DNA of 64,000 nt from Planctomycetota bacterium. Its GTDB lineage: Bacteria; Planctomycetota; J058; J103. Of this stretch, positions 16,040-25,210 are shown piece by piece. Both the position numbers and the translations under genes were made by a program. The notes beneath the pieces are model-generated. The model did no database searches and was not told where the DNA came from. It saw nothing but the letters and a program-made list of their open reading frames with translations. How positions within the stretch are numbered: position 1 is the first letter of the stretch; each line of letters starts with the position of its first letter. The stretch is from positions 186,001 to 250,000 of the forward strand of contig BPJM01000004.1 in the NCBI GenBank assembly GCA_026004615.1, read 5' to 3'.

Positions 16040-17436
16040 GTCGGTCGCCGGCGGTGCCCCCGGATGCGGCCAGGCCGCCGGGGCCGCCAGCGGGCGCGGC
16101 CTGCTCGGTGCTGCTGCGCGGCGCGAGCGTGCTCACCATGAACGAGAGGCGGGAGGTGATCCCGCGCGGCGAGGTGCTGGTCGAGGGCGGTACGATCGCG
16201 CACGTCGGCCCTCTCGGCAGCGCCCCGCTCCCGCCCGGCGGGGCAGGGGAGACGCTGGAGCTCGGCGAGGGTGCGGTGGTGATCCCCGGGCTCGTGCAAG
16301 CGCACGTGCACCTGTGCCAGACCCTGTTCCGCAACCAGGCCGACGACCTGCCGCTGCTGCGGTGGCTGCGGGAACGGATCTGGCCGCTGGAGGCGGCGCA
16401 CGATGAGGCCTCGCTCGCCGCCTCGGCGGAACTCGGGCTGGCGGAGCTGCTGCGCGGCGGCACCACCGCCATCCTGGACATGGCTACCGTGCATCACACC
16501 GAGGTGATCTTCCAGGCCGCCGCCCGCAGCGGCATCCGCGCGCTGATCGGCAAGTGCCACATGGACGTGGACGCCGGCCAGCCGCGGGCGCTGTACGAGC
16601 GGCCAGCGGCCTCGCTCGCCGAGGCGGTCCAGCTGTGCGAGCGCTGGCAGGGTGCGGAGGGCGGCCGGCTGGGCTATGCCTTCGCGCCGCGCTTCGCGCT
16701 CAGCTGCAGCGAGGGGCTGTTGCGCGAGCTGGCCGCGGCGGCGCGCGAGCGCGGGGCGCGGCTGCACACCCATGCGGCGGAGAACGCCGAGGAGTGCCGG
16801 CTGGTGCGCGCGCAGACCGGGCGCGACAACGTGGAGTACTTCGCGGCGATCGGGCTCGCCGGCCCGGACCTGGTGCTGGCGCACTGCATCCACCTTTCGC
16901 AGCGCGAGGTGGAGCTGCTGGCGCGGCACGGGGTGGCGGTTGCGCACTGTCCGTCATCCAACCTCAAGCTCGGCTCGGGGCTGGCGCGGGTGCCCGAGCT
17001 GCGCGCGGCCGGCATCACGGTCGGCCTCGGGGCGGACGGCGCGCCGTGCAACAACAACCTCGACGCCTTCGTCGAGATGCGCCTGGCGGCGCTGTTGCAG
17101 AAGCCGCGGCTGGGTGCGCAGGTGCTGCCGGCGGCCGAGGTGTTCGCGATGGCGAGCGTCGAGGGCGCGCGCGCGCTGGGGCTCGAGGGGCGGATCGGGC
17201 GGCTGGCCGCCGGCATGGAGGCGGATCTGGTGGTGCTCGATCTGGACGACCTCGCCACCGTGCCCCCGGGGGATCTGTTCTCGACGATCGTCTACGCGGC
17301 ACAGTCGCGCCACGTGCGGCACGTCATGGTGGCCGGTCGCTGGGTGGTCAAGGACCGCCAGCTGTTGACCCTGGACGAGGAGCGCGTGCGCGCGGTGGCA
17401 AAGGAGCAGCTCGCGGCGCTGTTGCGGAGGCTCTGA
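16036..17436 (+). CDS. Amidohydrolase of the SAH/MTA/guanine deaminase group
   Basis: 466 aa. Metal-dependent TIM-barrel amidohydrolase with the mononuclear-site pattern: HVHL (HxH), HTHAAEN, LAHCIHLS and GADGAPCNNN (metal Asp). The order of motifs and the NxxLD after the Asp match the AtzA/TrzN/MtaD/SsnA group, which deaminates S-adenosylhomocysteine, methylthioadenosine, 5'-deoxyadenosine or guanine. The flanking PNP and HPRT genes favour a purine substrate, but the exact one is undecided. Thr/Pro-rich first 20 residues are probably disordered. Overlaps PNP by ATGA. Confidence 0.8.
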   Translation: MSRSPAVPPDAARPPGPPAGAACSVLLRGASVLTMNERREVIPRGEVLVEGGTIAHVGPLGSAPLPPGGAGETLELGEGAVVIPGLVQAHVHLCQTLFRNQADDLPLLRWLRERIWPLEAAHDEASLAASAELGLAELLRGGTTAILDMATVHHTEVIFQAAARSGIRALIGKCHMDVDAGQPRALYERPAASLAEAVQLCERWQGAEGGRLGYAFAPRFALSCSEGLLRELAAAARERGARLHTHAAENAEECRLVRAQTGRDNVEYFAAIGLAGPDLVLAHCIHLSQREVELLARHGVAVAHCPSSNLKLGSGLARVPELRAAGITVGLGADGAPCNNNLDAFVEMRLAALLQKPRLGAQVLPAAEVFAMASVEGARALGLEGRIGRLAAGMEADLVVLDLDDLATVPPGDLFSTIVYAAQSRHVRHVMVAGRWVVKDRQLLTLDEERVRAVAKEQLAALLRRL

Positions 17437-17441
17437 ACGTC

Positions 17442-17990
17442 ATGGCCGAGCATGCCCATCCCCCGGAGTTCGAGGTGTTGCTGGACACCGAGGCGATCCA
17501 GCGGCGGGTGCGCGAGCTGGGAGCCGAGATCACGCGCGACTATGCGGGGCGGGAGCTCGACCTGGTCGGGGTGCTCAAGGGCTCGCTCCTGTTCATGGCG
17601 GACCTGGCGCGCGCGATCGCGCTGCCGCTGACCTGTGACTTCCTGCGGGTCTCCTCCTACGAGGGGGGGACCAAGACCACCGGGGTGGTGCGGTTCGACT
17701 TCGACCTCACGCAGCCGATCAAGGACAAGCACGTGCTGCTGGTCGAGGACATCATCGACACCGGGCTGACCATGAGCTTCCTCCTGGAGACGCTGCGGCT
17801 GCGCATGCCGGCCTCGATCAAGGTGGTGACGCTGCTGGACAAGCCGGGCAACCGCCGCACCGAGGTGCCGATCGACTACGTGGGCTTCACCATCCCCAAC
17901 CGGTTCGTGATCGGCTACGGGCTCGATCTGGAGGGCCGCTACCGCAACCTGCCCTACATCGCCGCCATGAAGGAACCGGCCGCCGGCTGA
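17442..17990 (+). CDS. hpt: Hypoxanthine (guanine) phosphoribosyltransferase
   Basis: 182 aa, standard length. The PRPP-binding motif VLLVEDIIDTGLT is intact, along with VGVLKGSLLFMADL and SSYEGGTKTTG (flexible catalytic loop) and DKPGNRR. Converts hypoxanthine or guanine plus PRPP to IMP or GMP. It begins five bases after the amidohydrolase stop with GGAGG at 17426-17430. As the last gene of the run it would recover bases released by the upstream phosphorylase and deaminase. Confidence 0.93.
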   Translation: MAEHAHPPEFEVLLDTEAIQRRVRELGAEITRDYAGRELDLVGVLKGSLLFMADLARAIALPLTCDFLRVSSYEGGTKTTGVVRFDFDLTQPIKDKHVLLVEDIIDTGLTMSFLLETLRLRMPASIKVVTLLDKPGNRRTEVPIDYVGFTIPNRFVIGYGLDLEGRYRNLPYIAAMKEPAAG

Positions 17991-18057
17991 GCCCTCTGCC
18001 GGGCGGACTGGCACCACGGGTTCCGAGGTTCGCCGGCGAGCTCGGCGGCGGGGCGGT

Positions 18058-18086
18058 TTGACAGGCGGGCGCGAGCGAGTGAGAAT
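18058..18086 (+). promoter_or_regulatory. Putative promoter of the glycosyltransferase run
   Basis: Perfect TTGACA, 17 bases, GAGAAT (4 of 6). The start codon of the first glycosyltransferase is 30 bases beyond. Confidence 0.5.
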
Positions 18087-18116
18087 CCGCCGCTTCGGCC
18101 GCCGGGGGGTGTAGGG

Positions 18117-19121
18117 TTGCGGGTCTCGGCCGTCATCCCGGTGCTCGATGAGGAGCCGGCGCTCGCGGAGCTGCACCGGCGACTGACGGCGGTGTTGCGG
18201 GCGGTGGCGGCCGACTACGAGATCATCTTCGTGGACGACGGCAGCCGCGACGGCTCGGCGGCGGTGCTGGAGGCCATCGCCGCCCGGGATCCGCGCGTGC
18301 TGGTCGTCGAGCTGCGGCGCAACTTCGGCAAGACGGCCGCCCTCGCCGCCGGTTTCGCCCACGCGCGCGGCGAGCTCATCGTCACCCTCGATGCGGACCT
18401 GCAGGACGTGCCCGAGGAGGTGCCGCGGCTGCTCGCGCGGATCGAGGCCGGCGCCGACCTGGTCAGCGGCCGCAAGCAGCGCCGGCGCGACGGCTGGAGC
18501 CGCCGGCTCGCCTCGCGGCTGTTCAACGCCCTGGTCTCCGTGCTCGGCGGCACCCGCGTGCGCGATGTGAACTGCGGGCTCAAGGCGCTGCGGCGCCAGG
18601 TGCTGGCGGAGATCCCGCTGCACGGCCAGCTGCACCGCTTCCTGCCGGTGCTCGCCCGCGCGCGCGGCTTCCGCGTCGAGGAGGTGGCGGTGCGCCACGA
18701 GCCGCGGCGCCACGGGCGCTCGCGCTACGGCTGGAGCCGCTACCCGGCGGGCCTGCTCGATCTGTGGACGGTGCTGCTGCTCACCCGCTATGGCAAGCGG
18801 CCGCTGCATTTCTTCGGGCTGTTCGGGCTGGTGCTGGCGCTGGCCGGCGGCGCCATCCTGGCCTACCTCGGCGCGGGCTGGCTCGCCGGCCACTGGATCG
18901 GCAACCGGCCGCTGCTGCTGCTCGGGGTGCTGCTGGTCATCCTGGGGATCCAGAGCGCGTTCTTCGGACTGCTCGGCGAGCTGGTCATCCTGTCCGGCGG
19001 CGGGCGCGATCCGGGCTACAGCGTGCGGCGGCTGGTGCGGGGCGGCACCGCTGCGCGCGGCGCGGTTGCCCGCTCCGCCCCGGCACCGCTCCAGCCCGGC
19101 GCGGCGGACCATGGCGGCTGA
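18117..19121 (+). CDS. Family-2 glycosyltransferase, dolichol-phosphate-sugar synthase (DPM1/GtrB) type, membrane-anchored
   Basis: 334 aa. GT-A catalytic domain at residues 1-220: VSAVIPVLDEE, IIFVDDGSRDGS, RRNFGKTAALAAGF and LDADLQDVPEE (DxD). Two C-terminal membrane helices (about 230-300) are typical of enzymes that load a sugar onto a polyprenyl phosphate at the cytosolic face. The start is taken as TTG 18117 behind GGGGGG, because the family N-terminus begins there and no ATG or GTG is better placed. It overlaps the next gene by 11 bases. The acceptor and sugar are not known. Confidence 0.8.
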   Translation: MRVSAVIPVLDEEPALAELHRRLTAVLRAVAADYEIIFVDDGSRDGSAAVLEAIAARDPRVLVVELRRNFGKTAALAAGFAHARGELIVTLDADLQDVPEEVPRLLARIEAGADLVSGRKQRRRDGWSRRLASRLFNALVSVLGGTRVRDVNCGLKALRRQVLAEIPLHGQLHRFLPVLARARGFRVEEVAVRHEPRRHGRSRYGWSRYPAGLLDLWTVLLLTRYGKRPLHFFGLFGLVLALAGGAILAYLGAGWLAGHWIGNRPLLLLGVLLVILGIQSAFFGLLGELVILSGGGRDPGYSVRRLVRGGTAARGAVARSAPAPLQPGAADHGG

Positions 19122-20271
19122 ACCCGGCCCGGCGGCGGTGGCGAACCCGGCGGCCGCCCCGCCCGCGCCGCTCGCCGCCAGCGTGATCGTGGTGGCACGC
19201 GACCGCGCCGCCCAGCTCGCCGCCGCGCTCGCCTCGCTGCGCGCGCAGCGGCTCACCGCCGGCCGTTTCGAGATCATCGCGGTCGATGACGGCTCGCGCG
19301 ATGAGACCTGGCCGTCCTTGTGCGCGCAAGCGGCACGCCCCTCGGACGCCGCCCTGCCGCCGCTCCAGATCGTACGCAACGACCGCTCGCTCGGCCCGGG
19401 GCTGGCGCGCAACCGCGGGGCGGCGCGCGCGCGCGGCGCGGTGCTGGTCTTCCTCGACAGCGACTGCCGCGCGCTCGCGGGCTGGCTCGAGGCGCTGCTC
19501 GCCCCGCTGGCGGAGCCCGCGGTGGGGGCGGTGGGCGGCGCCGAGGCGCTCGATCCCGAGCAGGGACTGCTCGGCCGGCTGTTTCACTTCGCGCTCACCT
19601 CGCCCTTGAGCACCGGGCGGCTGCGCGGCGGCACGGGTTGGCGGCTGGGGCGCTACCGCCCGCGGGGCTACAGCATGGCGGTGCGGCGCGAGCTGTTCGT
19701 GCGGCTGGGGGGATTTGCGGGCCTGCGGCACGGCGAGGATCTGGAGCTGGTGGGGCGCATCGAGCGTGCGGGCTATCGCTGCGTGCACGCCCCTGCCGCG
19801 CGCGTCTTGCACCGCCGGCGCCAGAGCCTCGCCGGCTTCGCACGCCAGCTGTTCGCCATGGGCCGGGCGCGCTCGACCCTGCTGCGGCGCGACCGCACGC
19901 ACGCCGAGCCGGTGTACTTCGTGCCGGCGCTGCTGCTGCTCGGCGTGCTGGCGCTCGGGCTGGCGGGAGCGCTGGTGCCGGGGGCGCGGGAGGCGGTCGT
20001 CGGCTGGGCGCTGGTGCCGGCGGGGCTGTATGGGGCGCTGCTCGGCCTCGCGGCGGTGCGCGCCCTCGGCCGCCCGGCCGCCGCCGTGCTGGCGCCGCTG
20101 GTGGTCGCGGTGCAGCAGCTCTGCTACGGGGCCGGGCTATTCTGGGGGCTGGTGGCGCCCTGGCGCGAGGAGCAGCCCTTCGGGCCACGAGCGCCGCTCC
20201 CGCGCTGTTCTCGCGGCCTGCCGGCTTCCGGCCCGGCACCGGCCCGCGAGCGGCACCCACCGCTGCCGTGA
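19111..20271 (+). CDS. Family-2 glycosyltransferase with C-terminal membrane helices
   Basis: 386 aa. A GT-A fold: SVIVVARDRAAQLAAAL, FEIIAVDDGSRDETW, ARNRGAARARG, VFLDSDC and the later HGEDLELVGRI, which carries the conserved ED before the acceptor region. After about residue 255 it has two or three hydrophobic helices, like the mycofactocin/MftF or WbbL-like enzymes. The last 40 residues are Pro/Arg rich. ATG 19111 lies inside the end of the previous gene and the stop overlaps the next start (GTGA), so the three glycosyltransferases are one translation-coupled unit. Confidence 0.75.
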   Translation: MAAEPGPAAVANPAAAPPAPLAASVIVVARDRAAQLAAALASLRAQRLTAGRFEIIAVDDGSRDETWPSLCAQAARPSDAALPPLQIVRNDRSLGPGLARNRGAARARGAVLVFLDSDCRALAGWLEALLAPLAEPAVGAVGGAEALDPEQGLLGRLFHFALTSPLSTGRLRGGTGWRLGRYRPRGYSMAVRRELFVRLGGFAGLRHGEDLELVGRIERAGYRCVHAPAARVLHRRRQSLAGFARQLFAMGRARSTLLRRDRTHAEPVYFVPALLLLGVLALGLAGALVPGAREAVVGWALVPAGLYGALLGLAAVRALGRPAAAVLAPLVVAVQQLCYGAGLFWGLVAPWREEQPFGPRAPLPRCSRGLPASGPAPARERHPPLP

Positions 20272-21245
20272 GCACGCCGGCAGCCGCGCCCCGGCTCTCG
20301 GTCATCGTCCCGGCGTATCAGGCCGCCGGCTCGGTGGCGCGCTGCCTCCAGGCGCTGCTGGCGCAGTGCCGGCCCGGCGTGGAGGTCATCCTCGCCGATG
20401 ACGGCTCGACCGACGGCACGGCCGCGCTGGTGGCGAGGCGCTTCCCGGGGGTGCGGCTGTTGCGCCTGCCGCACGCGGGCAGCGCCGCCGCGCGCGCGGC
20501 GGCGATCGGGGTGGCGCGCGCCCCCCGGCTCGCCTTTCTCGACGCGGACTGCGTGCCGTGCGCGGGGTGGATGCAAGCGGTGCTCGCGCACGCGGACCGG
20601 CCCGCGGTGTACATGGGCCGGGTGGTGCCGCCCGCGGACTGGCGCTCGCGCGCGGTGGCGCTGCTGCAGTTCGGCCCCTATTTGGGCAGCGCCCCGCGCG
20701 CGCTCGACAGCTTCGCCCTGCTGAACCTGAGCGGGCCCGCCGCGCTGTTCCGCCGCCACCCCATCCCGCTCGTGCGCCACGGCCACGATCGGATCTGGTC
20801 CTGGCGGCTCGCCGCCAGCGGGGTGCCGATCCGGTTCGAGCCGGCGCAGGCGGTCGTGCACGCCCCGGTGCTCACGCCCGCAGCGCTGCTCGCGCGGCAG
20901 GTCAGCTATGCGCGGCGCTTCCTCGCACTGCGCCGCCTGGAGCCGGGGCTGCCCGGAGCGCGGCTCGCGATGCTGCCGGGGGCGGGCACGGGCCTGCTCA
21001 CGGTGGGGCGGCTGGCGCGCGACCTGGTGCGGTTGTGCCGCCTGCGCGCCGAGCTCGGCATCCGCTGGTACGGCCTGCCGGGCTACGCGCTGGTGCTGGC
21101 CGCGGCGCGCTGGCTGGAGGCGGTGGTACAGCTCGGCGCGGTGCTCGAGCAGCCCCTGCTGGCGCCCCGCCTCCGGCCGGCCCCTCAGCCCGCCGCACCA
21201 GGCGCCGGCACCAGCGGCCGGGGCTCGCGGCGCAGGTCGCGGTAG
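20268..21245 (+). CDS. Family-2 glycosyltransferase
   Basis: 325 aa. GT-A motifs SVIVPAYQAAGSV, VILADDGSTDGT and AFLDADCVP. The second half has DRIWSWRLAASG (the conserved acidic-x-x-W region) and a short hydrophobic C-terminal helix pair near residues 245-295. GTG 20268 overlaps the preceding stop as GTGA. The 3' end runs 61 bases past the stop codon of the convergent ligase gene, so the two coding regions physically overlap. Sugar specificity cannot be told. Confidence 0.75.
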   Translation: MSTPAAAPRLSVIVPAYQAAGSVARCLQALLAQCRPGVEVILADDGSTDGTAALVARRFPGVRLLRLPHAGSAAARAAAIGVARAPRLAFLDADCVPCAGWMQAVLAHADRPAVYMGRVVPPADWRSRAVALLQFGPYLGSAPRALDSFALLNLSGPAALFRRHPIPLVRHGHDRIWSWRLAASGVPIRFEPAQAVVHAPVLTPAALLARQVSYARRFLALRRLEPGLPGARLAMLPGAGTGLLTVGRLARDLVRLCRLRAELGIRWYGLPGYALVLAAARWLEAVVQLGAVLEQPLLAPRLRPAPQPAAPGAGTSGRGSRRRSR

Positions 21246-22579
21246 TAGCGCAGCTTGCCCGAGGGCTCGCGCGGCAGCGCGGCGACGGCCCGGACCTCGA
21301 GCGCGACCGGCAGTCCGAGCGCCCGCTCGACGGCCCGGGCGAGCGCGCGCGCCACCGGCTCGAACGGCCCGCTGCCCGCCGGCACCACCTCCAGCACGAA
21401 CGCGCGCTCGGCGGTGCGCAGCACCCGCAGCTTCGCCACACGCTCGTAATATGGGAAGTCGTGCGGGAGGGTGAAGACCTCCGGGTGCAGCCACCGCCCG
21501 CCGATCTCGACGAGCTCGCACGTGCGCCCGAGCTGCAGATCGAGACGCCACAGCGTCCGCCCGCACGGGCATGGCTCCGGGCGCAGCGCGCCCACATCGC
21601 CGGTGGCATAGCGGATCAGGGGCGCGGCGTGGTTGTGCAGGTCGGTGAGCACGATCTCGCCCAGCTCGCCCGGCGGGGCGGGCTGGCCGTCGCGCACCAC
21701 CTCGAGCAGCACGTTCTCCTCCGCCACGTGCAGCCCTGCCGCCTCGCAGCTGCCGGCCACGAACTGCACCTCGGTCAGCCCGTATTCGATCGCGACCGGC
21801 ACCCCGAGCGCCGCCGCCAGGCGCTCGCGCTGGGTGGCCGGCAGCAGCTCGGCGGTGCTGATCACCGCGCGCAGCGCCGGCAGCGGCGGCGCGCCGCAGG
21901 CCGCGACGAGTTCGCCCAGCCGCACCAGCCCGGAGGCGAAACCGTAGATCAGCGCCGGGGCGAACCGGGCCAGCTTGGCCAGCGCGGCCTCGGGGCGCTC
22001 GCCTTCCAGCTCCTGCAGCCGCAGCACCCGGCGATTCTCCGCCAGCTCGACCGCTGTCCGGTACAGCGGCGAGCGCGGCTCGTCCCGCCCCCAGAGCATG
22101 ACCCAGCGCTCGCCGGGAGCGATGCCGAGCCAGCGGCGCGCGCGCAGCTTGGCGGCGCGGTGACGAGCGAGCGCGCGCACATCGAGCCACACGGTCAGGG
22201 GGCTGCCGCTGGATCCGCTGGTCCGCCCGCGGCGGACGGGGCGGCGGCCGTCGCGGGCGCGGAGCGCACGCGCCTGCCGGCGCAGCTCCTCGCGCCCGAG
22301 CAGCGGCAGGCGAGCGAACGCTGCCGGCGCGAAGGCCAGCGCTGCCGCCTCCGCCGGCGAGCGCACGCCCGCGCGCGCAAAGGTCTGGCGGTAGTGCGGC
22401 ACGTGCGCGGCGGCATGCGCGAGCAGCCGCGCGAGCCGGCGCGCGCGCAGCCGGGCGAGCTCGGCCGCGCTCGCGCGCTCGGTGGCGAGCAGCTCGGCGT
22501 ACGCGCGCCGGAGCCGCCCGCCGAAGCGCAGCAGGTCGTACAGCGGTGCGCCGAGCCGCCGCACCACCCAGGGCCACAT
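21185..22579 (-). CDS. CapK/phenylacetate-CoA ligase-like adenylate-forming enzyme
   Basis: 464 aa. It contains the AMP-binding loop RTSGSSGSPLTVW, followed by ISTAELLP, EYGLTEVQF, LTDLHNHAAPLIRYATGDVG and CPCGRT, all in the order of the phenylacetate-CoA ligase/CapK family. The C-terminal LPREPSGKLRYYRDL supplies the catalytic Lys region. CapK relatives are common in capsule or cell-surface polymer loci, consistent with the facing glycosyltransferases. It starts two bases after the dehydrogenase-like gene, so these two are probably co-transcribed. The acid activated is unknown. Confidence 0.8.
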   Translation of the reverse strand: MWPWVVRRLGAPLYDLLRFGGRLRRAYAELLATERASAAELARLRARRLARLLAHAAAHVPHYRQTFARAGVRSPAEAAALAFAPAAFARLPLLGREELRRQARALRARDGRRPVRRGRTSGSSGSPLTVWLDVRALARHRAAKLRARRWLGIAPGERWVMLWGRDEPRSPLYRTAVELAENRRVLRLQELEGERPEAALAKLARFAPALIYGFASGLVRLGELVAACGAPPLPALRAVISTAELLPATQRERLAAALGVPVAIEYGLTEVQFVAGSCEAAGLHVAEENVLLEVVRDGQPAPPGELGEIVLTDLHNHAAPLIRYATGDVGALRPEPCPCGRTLWRLDLQLGRTCELVEIGGRWLHPEVFTLPHDFPYYERVAKLRVLRTAERAFVLEVVPAGSGPFEPVARALARAVERALGLPVALEVRAVAALPREPSGKLRYYRDLRREPRPLVPAPGAAG

Positions 22580-22581
22580 GC

Positions 22582-23828
22582 TCAGCCCTCCTCGGCGAAC
22601 AGCCGGGCGAACCAGCGCCGGGCCCACCCGAGCGCGAGCTCGCCCGCCAGCTGGCGCCAGGGCGGCGGCGCCCGGCGCAGCCGGCCGAGCACCCCGTGCG
22701 CCCGCCGCACCGGCCAGCTGGCGCGCGCGCGGCGCGCCGCCAGCCGATCGGCGAGCGCGCGGCCCAGCGCATAGGGGCTGGTGTGCGCCGCCTCCGCCCG
22801 CGCCAGCAGCCGCCCCAGCGCCGCGCGGTACAGGGCGTGTTCGAGCCGCTCCAGCCTCCCCGGCGCGATCCCGAAGCCGGCGAGGAACGAGCCCAGGATG
22901 CCGCCGCTGTTCACCGCGCAGTCGGGAAGCACCAGCACCCCGCGCTGCTCGAGGCACCGCTCGGCGCCCGGGCCGAGCGGTTCGTTGGCAGCGGGGACGA
23001 CCGCACGCGCGGCGAGCCGCTCTGCGGCGGCGCAATCGAGCGAGCCCGCATCCGCGCAGGCGAACAGCAGCTCGCACTCCACCTCGAACAGCGCCTCGCG
23101 CTCGCACCGCTCCGCCCCGGGACCGGCGGCAGCGGGCTCGAGCAGCCAGCGCTCGCCCCGCTCGGCGCGGGCGCGCAGCACTGCCCCCAGCTCCAAGCCC
23201 TGGCTGCCCGAGCGGGCGCGCAGGCAGCCCAGCCGGTTGGAGACCGCCAGCACCCGCACGCCCAGGCGCGCGAGGCTGGCGGCCAGCTCGCTGCCCACCG
23301 CGCCGAATCCTGGATGGCCGCGCGCGCCTGCGCGGGTGCGATCCCGAGCCGGTCGCACACCGCGAGCCCCGCCCCGGCGACCGAGTAGGCCGTGTAGCGC
23401 GCGGAATCCCCGAAGTCCGGCGGTCGCATCCCGGCACCGCGATAGATCTCGGCGATCTCGCGGGGCGAGGTCCCCAGGTCGGTCCACGGCCACAGCCTGC
23501 GCGCGCGCACCAGCGGCCCCAGCGCGGCGCCGAACGCGCGCAGCCGGGCGGTGCGCTCGGCGGGCGAGGCGTGCTCGGGCAGCACCACCGCGCCCTTGGC
23601 GGCGCCGTTGCGCGGAAACGGCAGCAGCGCGTCCTTGCGCGTCATGGTGCGGGCCAGCGCCGGCAGACCGAGCCCGCCGAGCTCGCGCACCGCCCGCACC
23701 CCGCCGGTGGCCGAGCCGTTGGGTGCCGAATCGATCGCGACCTGTCCCAGCCGTCCGAAGCGGTGGTCGCGGACCTCGATCGTGCGTGGCGGTGCGAGCA
23801 GTTGCATGGTGCGGCGATCATGTGCCAT
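22582..23828 (-). pseudogene. Glu/Leu/Phe/Val dehydrogenase family gene with a one-base deletion
   Basis: Two reading frames join into one protein of about 415 aa. The first (23828 to about 23310) has GGVRAVRELGGLGLPALARTM and KDALLPFPRNGAAKG, the family's catalytic Lys regions. The second resumes at GFGAVGSELAASLARLGVRVL, the NAD(P)-binding Rossmann loop, and PAANEPLG with NSGGILGS. Adding one C on the plus strand in the CC at 23309-23310 restores a continuous frame (AAIQGFGAVGS). Everything else is conserved, so this is either a sequencing error or a very recent inactivation. The start at 23828 is uncertain; ATG 23807 is possible. Amino-acid substrate unknown. Confidence 0.7.
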
Positions 23829-23978
23829 CGCCGGCGGTGGGGCAAGCGGCTGGCCGCGGCGGCACAGGGTGGGGCCCCCTTGACACGGCGGGGTGCAGGC
23901 GAGACGACTGGGCCGGTGCGCCCGCGCGCGGCCGCGGGTGGATCAGCCCCATGAGCGGCCAGCTGGAGGACGCCGGCG

Positions 23979-25094
23979 ATGGTCGCGCGCAGCACGGAAC
24001 GGGACGAGCTGGCGCGAGGGTTCCGAACCTTCGCCGAACAGACGCGCGGCAGCTCGCCCTTGTACAGCGCGCTGGCGCCCGCGATCGCCGGCGAGCCCGA
24101 ACTGCTCGAGCTGCTGCTCGCCGCGCCGCCGGCGCAGCGGCGGCCCAACCTGCTGTTCGCGGCCGTGCACGATCTTTTGCTCGCGGGCGTGGAGCATCCC
24201 CTGGCGCGTTACTACCCCAGCATCCAGCCGGACTCGGCGCCCCCCGACGCCGCTGCCTTCGAGGCCTTCTGCGAGCTCTGCCGCTCGCACCGGGACGCGC
24301 TGTACCGGACGATCGCCACGCGGCACACCCAGACCAACGAGGTCGGGCGCAGTGCGGCCTTGCTGCCGGCGCTGCAGCGGATCGCGGTCGAACAGCCCCT
24401 GGCGCTGCTGGAGCTGGGCGCGAGCGCGGGGCTCAACCTGCTGGTCGATCGGTTTCGCTACCGCTATGGCCAGGGGCGGTGGATCGGGCCAGCCGACTCC
24501 GAGGTCCACGTCGCGTGCGAGGTGCGCGGCCATCCGCCGCCGCTCCGCCGGCAGCCGCCCCGGATCGGCTTTCGGCTCGGGATCGATCTCCGGCCGCTCG
24601 ATCCGACGGACCCGGCCGATGCCAGGTGGCTCATGGCGTGCGTGTGGCCGGAGCACACCCGGCGCATGCAGCTGTTGCGCGCCGCGCTCCAGCTCGCCCG
24701 CCGCCACCCTCCCCGCCTCGTCCGCGCCGACGCGGCCCTGGTGCTCGAGCAGCTCGCCGACCGGGTGCCGAAAGGGCTCGCGCTGTGCGTGTTCCACACC
24801 GCGACCATGCCGTATCTATCCGAGCGACAACGGGCCCAGTGCGTCGCGGCGCTGGAGCGGCTGGGCAGCCGCCGGGCACTGCACTGGCTGTCGCTGGAGG
24901 GGCACGGCGAGCAGGCCTTCGGCGCGCGGTTGCCCTTCGACCGGCTGTACGCACCGCGCCCGGGCGAGCGGCACACCGACACCTACGGACTGGTGGGCTA
25001 TGCCACGTGGAAGGATGGCCGCCGGCAAGAGCGGGTGCTCGCCCGGGCGGACATGCACGGCAGCTGGATCGAGTGGCTGGCGCCGGACTGGTAG
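23979..25094 (+). CDS. DUF2332-like protein
   Basis: 371 aa. It resembles the DUF2332 family: an N-terminal helical part (FAEQTRGSSPLYSALAPAIA), the stretch QTNEVGRSAALLPAL, then LLELGASAGLNLLVDRFRY, which looks like a methyltransferase-type glycine loop, and ERLGSRRALHWLSLEG near the end. No function is established that I know of; an S-adenosylmethionine-binding fold is plausible from LELGASAGLN. Start ATG 23979 has GGAGGA nine bases before it. It stands alone between a leftward unit and the convergent CCA-adding enzyme. A TTGACA at 23880-23885 upstream lacks a convincing -10. Confidence 0.65.
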   Translation: MVARSTERDELARGFRTFAEQTRGSSPLYSALAPAIAGEPELLELLLAAPPAQRRPNLLFAAVHDLLLAGVEHPLARYYPSIQPDSAPPDAAAFEAFCELCRSHRDALYRTIATRHTQTNEVGRSAALLPALQRIAVEQPLALLELGASAGLNLLVDRFRYRYGQGRWIGPADSEVHVACEVRGHPPPLRRQPPRIGFRLGIDLRPLDPTDPADARWLMACVWPEHTRRMQLLRAALQLARRHPPRLVRADAALVLEQLADRVPKGLALCVFHTATMPYLSERQRAQCVAALERLGSRRALHWLSLEGHGEQAFGARLPFDRLYAPRPGERHTDTYGLVGYATWKDGRRQERVLARADMHGSWIEWLAPDW

Positions 25095-25210
25095 AGGCCC
25101 TGGCGCTCCGCCACCCCCGGCGGCGCCCCCGCCGATCCCGCCCCTGCTCCGTCCGCCGCCCCAGTCCGCCGCAGCGCCCGCCGTGCTCGCGCAGCCGCCG
25201 GGCAGGCCGT

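Noticed and set aside
23880..23885. TTGACA upstream of the DUF2332-like gene as a full promoter
   Set aside because: No acceptable -10 is found at 16-18 bases; kept only as a remark.
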